Below are positions 54,841 through 64,000 of a stretch of DNA of 64,000 nt, piece after piece. The translations under genes were made by a program, and so were the position numbers. The notes below the pieces were generated by a model, which saw nothing but the letters and a program-made list of their open reading frames with translations, did not search any database and was not told the DNA's origin. The first letter of the stretch is position 1. Each line of letters begins with the position of its first letter. Source of the stretch: Sciurus carolinensis (lineage: Eukaryota > Chordata > Mammalia > Rodentia > Sciuridae); contig NC_062216.1 of assembly GCF_902686445.1 (NCBI RefSeq), forward strand, positions 10,065,084 through 10,129,083, in the 5' to 3' direction.

Positions 54841-56009
54841 AACATTTACTGACTTAAGCCAGGACTACAGGTCCTTGGAATTTGTTTTTTCTTTAAAAGA
54901 GATCTGTATATGACCCAAGTTTGAGAAATACTATCTTAAACAGTGCTTCTAAAACAAATGTTTCTGCATCTAAGAAGCGGAACTTGCAGGACAGAGCTGA
55001 CTTAAGCGGTGCCAAGGAGGTTACAAGAAGGTGCTTTCTGATGGTGGACCTGGGTCCGAGACCTGAACTGCCCTTTTGGAGACAGTGGTTCCTTCCCTCC
55101 CTGAGTCTCCACTACCTCACTGGTAATCTGGTGTCTGTGTCTTTAGGGTGCTGAGGAGTAAATGGGAGAGGAACCTGCCCTAGTCCAGAGCTGCCGAGCC
55201 CGGGCTGTTTGCTGTTATCCCAAAGTGCTCTGTGACCTGGTCCTGGCAGGTTCCAGTGCCTTCCCCGACGTGCTCCAGAAGTGCTGAGTCCCCATGTCTC
55301 CAATTCTCTGGTGCGCAGGCTCTTGCTCCAGCTTCCAGGCCTCTGCTCATGCTGCTCTCAGCCCAGCAGTGCCCAGCTGCTGCCCTTTGTGGACCGCGTA
55401 CCTGATGCCGCCTGCTACAGCCCCCCAGCCCACTGTGCTCTTAGGCCACGGCCCGTGGCTCTGGAGCACTGGGCACTCTCCCGTGCTGGGCTGCAGGGTC
55501 GACTCCTCATGGTACTGGAGCCAATGATCCCGTCCGTCACTCTGTTCCCAACCATTAGTGCTGTGCCCAGTAAGCATTCATCAAATAAGTTAGATGGGAG
55601 GCAGAGCGTTCTGACGGGAAAGCAATCCCTTGTCAGCTTCCTCTAGTCTATGTGAATCTTCAATCCAAACGTTCCATATTCAGGAGGTGGATTCACCACC
55701 ATGTTCTGCTTTACATCCACTTCAAAATTTACATTTCAGGAAAATCTAAAGAAAGTTAAAGAAAATGGAACTGCAGTGCACGTGATAGAGGCAACAGAAC
55801 AGCACCACGGGACAGCAGAGACGCCCTGCTGACCCAGGGCCACTCAGATCCACCGTGCACATGTCCAGTTTTTTCTGTGTCACCAACAACACTCTGGGTT
55901 AGAGCAAGGGGAGGTAAGCATTAAGCCGCAGTGGGCTGAGTGACAGCCCCAGCTCAGAGACTAACGCAGAAGCCTGAAACCCGGGGCCTGTGCAGCGGCC
56001 TCCGTGCGG
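54841..56009. other. No gene recognised
   Basis: A weak MIR-like stretch lies at 55080-55160. Otherwise unassigned. Confidence 0.45.
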
Positions 56010-56490
56010 CATCTCCCGGGTTCTAGGTCCATGGGCACACCCTCCACCCAGCAATCATGCTCTCGAGTGAAAAGAGAAAAGCTTACGTCCAACAAGACGT
56101 GTTGTTCAAAACAGCCCAAACAAAGGGGAGCCCTCATCCACTGGGGGTAGAGCGGATAAACCGGCAGGTTCACTCAGGAGTCTGATGGCGTGACGGGAGA
56201 GTAACTACTGCTCGATGCAACAGACACAGAACCGACTGTCAGTGAAAGAAACCAGATACAAAACACTTGGCATGCACAAAGTTCACACACAGGCAAAACT
56301 AATTTTATGGCGACAGAAGTCAGAGAGTGGTTGCCCTTAAAGGATGGTCTGGCTGGTTCAAGAAAGCCTTTCAAGGTGTTGAAAAGGTTACATTGATCTG
56401 GGTAGTGGTGACACGGGAATACACACAGTAGTAAATCAAGCTGTCGACTTAAAATTTCACACTGCATTCCATGGATATTAAACTTCAATT
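56010..56490 (+). mobile_element. Old L1 3' end, sense
   Basis: 'aaacagcccaaacaaaggggagccctcatccactgggggtag', 'acacacaggcaaaactaattttatggcgacagaagtcagagagtggttgccc' and the end 'acactgcattccatggatattaaacttcaatt' match L1M-type ORF2 end and 3'UTR. Confidence 0.7.
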
Positions 56491-57489
56491 AAGAATCCTC
56501 GGGAGGGGGCACCATCCACTCAATAGGCATTTCAGTGTGTTCAGAGAGTTCACTCCGTCCAGAGAATGGGGCAAAATGAGGCTGAAAGGAGCAGATCCAG
56601 AGAGGTGGCACTCAAGAGGATGTCCCCAGGACGGTCGTGGTACGGTTCACAGCGCCCGGAGTCATTCACTGTGGTTCTCCCACGTCTAAAACCCTACCGG
56701 CCAGAAACTGAAGTTGGTTCCAAGCTTACTTTAGTTTCTTCTAAGTAACGAGAATTGCAAATTCTAAGCTTGACTCCTAAGTAGAAAAAGGCACCAGCGG
56801 AGCTGTCTGATGTGGCTTACGTCTGAAGGGATCCCTGTAACTGCTTTTGAGAGAACAGAGTGGAAGGTCCCGGAGGGCAGGCGTTTTGTAGAGTGCAGAG
56901 CTGCCAGTGCCTGGGACGATATAAGTCGCCAAGGGTGGAAACAGGGAGGCCAGTGAGAAGGCTACTGCAAAGATCCCAGTGGGAGGGCAGCGGCTCAGGC
57001 ACTGCCCCAGCGCTCAAAGGAGCTAGAGCCAGAGACCTTTCTAAGGCACGAGTAAAAGAACGTGTTGATGCCTACGGGGCTCCAAGTGAAGGAAGAGACT
57101 GGAGACGACGCTGCCATCTGGGAAAGCGGGAAGACTGGGAAGAAGAGGAGGAAGGGAAACCGGGAGCTGGGTTTTGGTCATGGGCATGTGAAATGGCTAG
57201 GAGGTTGTTCCAGGTGCAGAGGCCGAATACTGTGTGGTTCTGGAAATCCTTCTCTGCTCTTAATAAGAGACACAGGGACGGACGGTCTCTTCAGAATGCT
57301 CCTTGGCACTTCTGTAACTTTGGTTGGGACAGCTGTCTTAACTGGGGCTGCAGGGGATACGCAGAAGGTGGCAACGTGAGAAGATAGAGGCAGTTTGGCT
57401 TTTTGACACTGCTGAACCATGAATTAACAAACCCCAAAGCTGCTCCATCTGGAGATTTGTCATGAAATAATATATTTTTCCATTTGATT
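56491..57489. other. No gene; possible ancient repeat
   Basis: 56935-57200 ('ggaggccagtgagaaggctactgcaaagatcccagtggg...ggttttggtcatgggcatgtgaaatgg') seems to belong to the same unnamed ancient repeat as 41260-41340. Confidence 0.35.
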
Positions 57490-57825
57490 TAAATCATATT
57501 TTGTGGTATTTTTTATTGTGATAAAATATATATAAAATTACCATTTTAACCACTTAAATGTACAATTCAGAGGCATTAAGTATATTTACATTACACTATC
57601 ATCACTACCACCCAGTCCAGAACTTCTTCATCCTATAAAATTGAAACTATACCCATTAAATAACCCCACAGCCCTTGGCAATCACCAATCTACTGTCTCT
57701 ACGGATCTGACTCTCAGGGGCTTCATGAGGGGAATCAAGCAGTACTCTTATTTTGGTGACTGGCTTATTTCATTTAGCACAATGTCTTCACTGTTAAATC
57801 ATGTTGAATTTAAACCATGTTATTA
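57490..57825 (-). mobile_element. Old L1 3'UTR, antisense
   Basis: 'aaattaccattttaaccacttaaatgtacaattcagaggcattaagtatatttacat', 'aactatacccattaaataaccccacagcccttggcaatcaccaatctactgtctctacgg' and 'gcttatttcatttagcacaatgtcttca' are landmarks of reversed L1M 3' ends. Confidence 0.75.
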
Positions 57826-58225
57826 GTTCATTTTTCATCATCTTAACAAAATACCTGAGGCAGGTTAACTGTATAAGGAAAAGAGGTTTATTTTGCTCAC
57901 CATTTTAGAGGTTCAAGGGCATTGGCTTAGCTCTGGTGAGGACCTTCTTTGCTGTGTCACATCATAGTGAATGGCAGTGGCAGAAGCATGTGTCAGAATG
58001 CTCATCACCAGACAAAATGCCAGAGAGAACTGTGAGGCCCAGATTGCTCTTTTTATAACAACTTTTTTTCTCAAGATCTACCTTGGGGATCCCACTTTAG
58101 AATCACATTAACTCTTTCCAAGGGCAGTGTGCACACAGTGACCCAAGGCCTCACCTCCTACAGGTTCCATATTCCTACATCAACATACTGGAGACCACAC
58201 TTCCAACACAGGAACCTTTGAGGGG
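57826..58225 (-). repeat. MaLR LTR, antisense, inserted beside the L1
   Basis: 'aacaaaatacctgaggcaggttaactgtataaggaaaagaggtttattttgctcacc', 'tctggtgaggaccttctttgctgtgtcac', 'tccaagggcagtgtgcacacagtgacccaaggcctcacctcc' and 'ccaacacaggaacctttgaggggc' give the full antisense MaLR order. Confidence 0.7.
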
Positions 58226-59034
58226 CAGGTACAAAACATCAAAAGCACAGCAGTTGTTTTGAGAAGAGTTGCCTTTTCTCTGTAACTGACATATAAACTT
58301 GAGGACAGGAAGTGATAATCCCATGAGGTTAAGTCACCAAGAATATAAACATCAGAATCAAGGGTGAAAATTCCGACCACACTATCTTCCAGCTTAGAAT
58401 TGCTAAGGGCACATCCCAAGAAAAAGCTCCAATTCCTTAGCCTGAAACACAGGTCTTTCATGTACTGACTTTTTGGTGTTCGTGCTGCCCAAACGGACCT
58501 TAACGACACTATAGTCTATAGCTGAAAACCAGACACAAAGCCATGACTCTGCCGTCCTGGTGCGGCTCTCTGGTTTGGTGCTGCCCCAGCACACTCCCAC
58601 TTGTTCTCGGATCCCCAGTGTGGACACCACTATCACCAGGAGGGAGGCTGCCCCCGGGGCCATCAGTCCACACTGCAAGCGGGTTCTGTTGTCCAGTGAC
58701 CTGCCTGCTCTGTGTTACCTGCTTGTCCTCTTCTGGCAGGTCAGCTCTTCAGAGTCAATGGCTTCTTTCGTCAGGGATTATTAGTGTCTGGCACACATCA
58801 GCATGGAGTAACTCTCTGCAGATCCATTACAGTCTAGTTGTTTTTGTGTTGTCAACATACACAGAAACGTGATCCTGGAGGACGTACTGAAAAACGTTCC
58901 TGCACTGTCGTGGGAATGACTCCACACGGAAGGCACAAAGCGCGGGGCCTCCTAACCTGTGAACTCCTACCTTGTTGGCTACGAGATCTAAAAGCAGTTT
59001 TCCAATTTAGCACTATTCTTTCTAGCTAATAAGA
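58226..59034. other. No gene recognised
   Basis: Unassigned sequence with short frames only. Confidence 0.5.
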
Positions 59035-59045
59035 ACAGCCCAGGG

Positions 59046-59158
59046 GGCTGGGGGGATAGCTCAGCTGGTAGAGCACTTGCCTCGCAAGCGCAAGGCCCTG
59101 AGTTCGATCCCCAGTACCAAAAAAACAAAACCAAAACCAAAAACAAAAACAAAAAAGG
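59046..59158 (+). repeat. ID SINE, young-looking, inserted at the edge of another ID
   Basis: 'ggctggggggatagctcagctggtagagcacttgcctcgcaagcgcaaggccctgagttcgatccccagtacc' with an A/CAAAA tail. Target duplication acagcccaggg at 59035-59045 and 59159-59169 is exact. A and B boxes are near-intact. Confidence 0.96.
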
Positions 59159-59166
59159 ACAGCCCA

Positions 59167-59262
59167 GGGCGGGGAGGCAGCTCAGTGGCAGAGTGCATGC
59201 TGCGTATGTGTGAGGACCTGGGTTCAGTCGCAGTGCAGCAAAAGAAAGAAACAAAACAAAAC
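59167..59262 (+). repeat. ID SINE, older
   Basis: 'agggcggggaggcagctcagtggcagagtgcatgctgcgtatgtgtgaggacctgggttcagtcgcagtgcagc' with an A-rich tail. Its 5' edge overlaps the younger ID's right target duplication. Confidence 0.85.
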
Positions 59263-62200
59263 TGTCCCCAGATCTTTCAGAAATATCTCTGGCTTTTTAT
59301 ATTTCTATTCTAATTTTACAGAACAGATGCTATTTTCTGTGGACTTACACAGAAAATGGAAGAGTACACGGGACTCCCTGCCTGCGTCCTGCCTCAGCCC
59401 CGGCTTCCTCGCTCGGGCTTCCGGGAGCCCGGCTTTCTCCTCAGGCGGCATCAGACGCACCTAAGGCTTCCCTCTGGGTCTGCTCAGCTCAGTCCTGGAG
59501 AGGTATGTAATTCGGCTCTTTTATCTGTCCTCTGTCAGATCGAGATGATGTTTTCAGAACGAAGACGTGCAGTTGGGCGAAGTGCCCTCCCTTCAGAACC
59601 ACGCAGCCCTGCGGTGCTGTCCACCTCCAACACTGCCCCGGCAGCCCGGGCAGCAGCCATCAGGAGCGCCCCACGGCGGCCGTGCGCTAAGGAAGCGCTT
59701 TACTGGGCACACTCAAGCGTTTCTCCATTCACTCCAGAAGAGCCTGCGGCTCCCTGGGACCTCTGCTTTAGCCTCCACACAGGCAGAGGGCCTAGGAAAT
59801 GTCACCAACCAAGCAAGAGGCACCCAGCCTTGCCAGAGAGAAGAGCCCGTGTCCTCTGAGCTCCCGTCTGTTCTCAGTAGTAGGCTCGGGCCTCTGAGAA
59901 GCTGATGTGTTCTGGGGAGGAGGCTTGACCTCTAGAGTCTGGGCCCCGCCTGCTTCTCACCTAAGCAACTAAACAAAAATGCTCCCCATCTCTATTTCTT
60001 TGTGCTGCTGGTAGAAAGGGACATGCCATCGCCAAAGCCCTGCCCTGCTCCCATCTCCTCCCCACGTTTAGGAGGCTCCTAGAAAGTCCTCCGTCACGGT
60101 AACTTTCCTTCTGTTAGTCAGCCGAGGAGAAGCAATTACCCTGCAGAGCTGACGTCAGCCAACCTCCTGAACTGACGTGCGAGGGTTGTCTCGGCGTCCC
60201 CAGCCTCAGCCTGGCCGCCGCGCCTCCCCTGAGGAGAGGAACACGCAGTGGGGCGGAAGGCAAGTGCCCCACCGTCACCTGCCTGGGGTGCTGCTCCATC
60301 TGTGGGCTGGGAGGGCAGGTGCCACGGCCCCATGTGGTGGGCCTCAGGGAGCCCTGCTGCAGAGCCTTCAGCTGTCACCAGGACATTACGGGAGGGATGA
60401 GGCTGCAGGCCACACACTTACTGTGGGAGGACAAGGACACCTGGAGGGTCCTGGAGGACAGCTAGTCCACCCAGAGTGCACCTGTGCTGGGCCTTCTTCC
60501 CGTTCTTAGGCAGGAGACACATTTTTATCTTCACCACTTTACCAGCTAATGGCAATGACAAAACCAGTTGAAAAAAGAACACGGGGAAGTGTCCAGTTAT
60601 ACTCTGAGATCTGGCTGTAGTGACCAGCATCTGAGGTCACCTCTCTGGCCTCCACCTCTGCCCCAGGACTCACACCTCTTTTGGGAGAAGAAAATAAATG
60701 CTTCTGTGTGAACAGACTTAAATGTGTATGCTGCAAATTAAACTATTAAAACAGCTCCAGCTGTGTCCCCTAACTTAGACTGACTGCAGATCCAGGAGGG
60801 GGTTAATTAAAGGCAGAGGGCATGGCTTGCTGCTGGACAGATGGATGAAGCACTGCTCGGCTTGTGGCGGGTCCCCTCCCACTGCTGACCTGAGAGGCCG
60901 GCTGCTGAGAGTTGCTGGCCTCTCAGGGAGCTCCAGCTGAAGGGGACCAGAGGGACAGCATCTGATCCCTCTTCTGAATGGAAAGTCCCTAGGCTCAAGC
61001 CCCTCCCGAGGGGAAAGAACACCTCTGCTGTCTGATTCCCTCTCACTAGATGCAACCACTCTGCTCAGGACTCAGGTTTGCTCACTGTAAGAGAGGAAGA
61101 ACAAAGGAAATCCGGTAAGACGCCTGAGCCAATGGCCTCAGGCACCGCTGTAGGATAAGGTTGTGAATTCCAGGTTGCACAGTGCTCTTTAAGTGTGTGC
61201 ACACGCACATGTGCGTGTGTGGTAGTGGTGGTAGTGGGGGTCACGAAGCTTAAAGAGATGAACCAGAGACAGAATAGAGTGAATCCAGATGTTTGCTCAA
61301 GTACTGCTCTGATTCTATTTTAGAAAGAAAATGTCAAGGAACGGAGCGAGCAAACAGTCATCTCACCAAGGCGGTGCCCGCATGGGTGGAAATCGACTCT
61401 TTGCTCCTCTAAGTTACCACAGGTTTTATTACTAAGGGGATAAAGTTCAACACTAAAGTCTCAGAACACCAAAGATGAACACTTTTCCTTTGAAAGAGAA
61501 AATAAATCAAGAGTAGGAAATGAACCTAAATGCTACTGAGCTTGTGATTCTAACTCCATCGGAAGAAAAAACGAATCACCATGACAGTTGAGTGACTATA
61601 GGTATACAGTTAGGAACGAAAGATGACCTTTCCTGAGCACCTAAATGCGCACCAGGCACTGCAAGGTAGGGCAGGCACCCTGCATGTACCAGCCTATTCA
61701 TAACCTGAAGGGACAGGGTCACCCTCCCAGCAGGAGCCAGCGTTTCAGAACTGGCCTCAACGAGTGCGCACTGCCAGGAAGTGGAAGAACGGCAGTTTGG
61801 GCCCAGGCTGTGTGAGCCCCGGTGCAGAGGACGGCCAGCGCTCCAGTGTCCTGGCATGGGCCTGCCCACCAGACCTCCCCACTCCGCCCTCAACGTGAGC
61901 CTGCCACTGGTAACACACTCTCCTTTTACAGGGCAGCAACAACTCCAGTTTGGATCGCCTTAAACTTCTGTGTTTGTGTCTGTTTTTTCAATGTCCTTCA
62001 TTTGATAAATACTAGAGAAACAGACAGTGACCCTACTTTATTTCAATCAGGGATCAGTAAGAAACAGAATAAATCATAAAAAGGGTCAGATAACACAGGC
62101 AGACAGTAAGATATTTTGCCAATAGACAGGGCTTACAAATGGATAACTCCTGGGAAAGGGGGGTACTTTCCAGGAACAACTTGATAAACTGTGGTAACCA

Positions 62201-63049
62201 TTTAAAAAATGATAAGAACTACAATACTGAGTTTAGGGGGAAAGTATATGTAACAGAGATGGTGAAATGCTGGAAACGAGATACCAGAGGAAGGGCAGAA
62301 AAGCAGGAGGATCTAAGATTACAGAAAAGATGACTTGGGATTGATTGTGGGAGACTACATTAGGATTAAGCAAACCTCCAGCTGCTGAAGATGAAAATAT
62401 GTGGAATCTCAAGTGTGTCTACTAAAAAATTGTCAAAGACTTAACAGTTATTCATTATTAGGATGAGAAAGCAGAGAATGTGAGCTTCCAGCAGGAAGCA
62501 GAAGCTTTTCTGCCTCAGCAGTTTTGCCAATCCAGGAAGGGCAGCCTAGGCGTGGGACAAGGGGCCTGGGCAGGAGTCATTCGGTCACCAGGGCAGAGAA
62601 CCAACTGCAACACCATGACCTGGGAGGCAGGGAGCCACTAAGAGGCAGAGTTGCTTCAAACCACAAGGAGGTGGGAACAGAGGTCTGAATTCTGAGCTGG
62701 AAAGACCAAGACCTGGCCACAGCACCCAACCTTCCAGGTGTGCTCTGGAGGGCTCCCTTTTGAAGCTGGGGAGGGACTGCTGCAGGGGTCATCCTGGTGA
62801 CCTACAGAGACCAAAAGCCTTGGTCCTGGTCAAACAGCATGCTTAGGGGCCTAGTGAAGGAAGCAGAGAACCATAGAGGGGGCTAACACATCTAGGTCCT
62901 GACGGATTCCCGACAGCAAATTCTCATGTAAAATGCTCAAACTGTAAAACAAGATGAGGTACTTTGAGATAAGACCTGACAAGAAACAACAGAGTGCAGA
63001 TTACAGATGTCAACCATTTGCCACAGACTGCAAAAGGGCTGTGCTACAT
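59263..63049. other. No gene; one MIR and a purine-pyrimidine tract
   Basis: A reversed MIR-like segment at 61617-61740 ('tgagcacctaaatgcgcaccaggcactgc'). An alternating GT/CA tract at 61194-61225. An AATAAA lies near 60692. No accepted coding frame. Confidence 0.45.
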
Positions 63050-64000
63050 TCATGGAGACAGAAGCTGAATTGAGTATGTTAAAAATAACAAAACCATCAA
63101 ACGAATATTATAGAATTGAGAAAGATACCCCAAACCAGGGAGTTAAAAGATGAGTAGGACAAAGCCATTAGCGGAGTAGACATGGCGGAATCAGCACTCT
63201 GAAGCTGAGTCTGAACAGTGGCAGCGTAGCAGAGAACAGCACGGAGGGAAGGGGGCGGACACAGGACGGCACACCCAGGAGCCCCGCAGGAGTAGGCGGG
63301 AGAGAAGCCGGTGTGTTACCAATCAGAGGCTGGACACGACTCAGACCTGATCAAAAAGAATCAGCCCTCTGATTAAAGAAGCCCAATAGTGCAAGAGAGA
63401 TCCATACCTAGGACACAGGGCGACTCAACTAGAGTGAAACAAAGAGTCTGAAGACACAGAATCATCAAAACGTCTTGGGGAGTATCCTCAAAGACAGGGG
63501 CTTCTTAATGTGACCTGCATTATTAAAAGCCAGAAAATAAGATACAGATTCAAGATGTGAAAAGAAAACAACTATAATCCCACAATTCCGTACTCAGAAA
63601 ACTTTAAGAATGAAGCAAAATAATGACATTTTATTCAAAACTGGAATAATTTGCTACCAGCAGATTATTACTGAATTAGTACTTGTGGACTTTAGAAACA
63701 CTTAAGAAAACCACTAGGCAGAACCTTCTAGCTCCCCAAAGCCCAGCATTCCTATTTCCAGACATATATTCCACAAAAATGTATATGGGATATTTTACAT
63801 AATGGGATCTTACACATCAGTGAAAATGAATGAACTATAGCCACGCACAGAGAGACTCAATCTGGTTGAGAAAAAGTAGCTGAAATAAAAACTACACTAC
63901 AATGATTCTACTTATCTAAAATCAAAAAAGTTTAACTATATATCTAAGGGATACAGGATTAGGTAGTGAAAATAAAGAAAGAAAATACTAAACAAGTTAG
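63050..64000 (+). mobile_element. HAL1/old L1 fragment, sense, continuing past the window edge
   Basis: 'aagcccaatagtgcaagagagatccatacctaggacac', 'caacaactataatcccacaattccgtactcagaaaactttaagaatgaagcaaaataatgacatttta'-like text and 'ataatttgctaccagcagattattactgaattag' match an ORF1-like HAL1 segment (parts of it shown). 63800-63900 ('gtgaaaatgaatgaactatagccacgcacag') is L1M-type 3' sequence. Truncated by the window end. Confidence 0.6.

Overview
This window is mammalian nuclear DNA, almost certainly from a squirrel-family rodent (ground squirrel, marmot or tree squirrel). The evidence is the SINE population. There are many tRNA-Ala-derived ID elements ('gctggggagatagctcag...') and many B1-dID dimers, in which a 7SL-derived B1 head is joined to a tail that begins 'gggctggggatgtggctcag'. 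B1-dID is a sciurid-type element. The rest is typical mammalian intergenic or intronic sequence: old L1, L2 and MIR pieces, ERVL/MaLR LTRs, hAT relics and microsatellites. I found no intact protein-coding gene, tRNA, rRNA or other functional RNA gene. Nearly all open frames are chance frames, especially in the GC-rich stretches.

Layout. 0-4 kb: MaLR LTRs nested in each other, a MER20-like hAT relic and ID SINEs. 7.5-8.3 kb: a tetranucleotide array with a roughly 50/100-bp higher-order period, split by a solo LTR (TGTAA...TTACA, 5-bp target duplication). 10.6-11.3 kb: a second LTR, on the minus strand. 13.7-19.3 kb: an old minus-strand L1 that has received at least six later insertions. 19-35 kb: mostly unassigned sequence with scattered MaLR, MIR, ID and L1 pieces. 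35-38.5 kb: two old L1 3' ends in opposite orientations. 41.7-42.7 kb: an orphan CpG-rich island. 43-50 kb: GC-rich and poor in repeats, with a long but unconvincing 414-codon frame. 45.9-47.4 kb: an L1 with an ID and a MaLR LTR inserted, then another MaLR containing a (GT)n(GA)n tract. 54-64 kb: an ERVL-type LTR, several L1 3' ends, paired ID elements, and a HAL1/L1 fragment running off the right edge.

The most interesting object is at 14275-15908. It is a chimeric retrocopy whose 5' part is sciurid L1 (5'UTR plus the start of ORF1) and whose 3' part is the C-terminal half of GAS7 mRNA (F-BAR region through the stop codon and part of the 3'UTR). It carries an A-rich tail and perfect 12-bp target-site duplications at an L1-endonuclease-type site. 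The L1 ORF1 frame runs directly into the GAS7 frame. One pair of duplications around the whole unit means L1 and GAS7 entered together, which fits template switching during L1 reverse transcription. The GAS7 half is now broken by stops and a frameshift. A second new-looking item is a pair of related LTRs (10627-11281 minus, 18419-19125 plus) that share their 3' halves; the second has a clean 5-bp target duplication.
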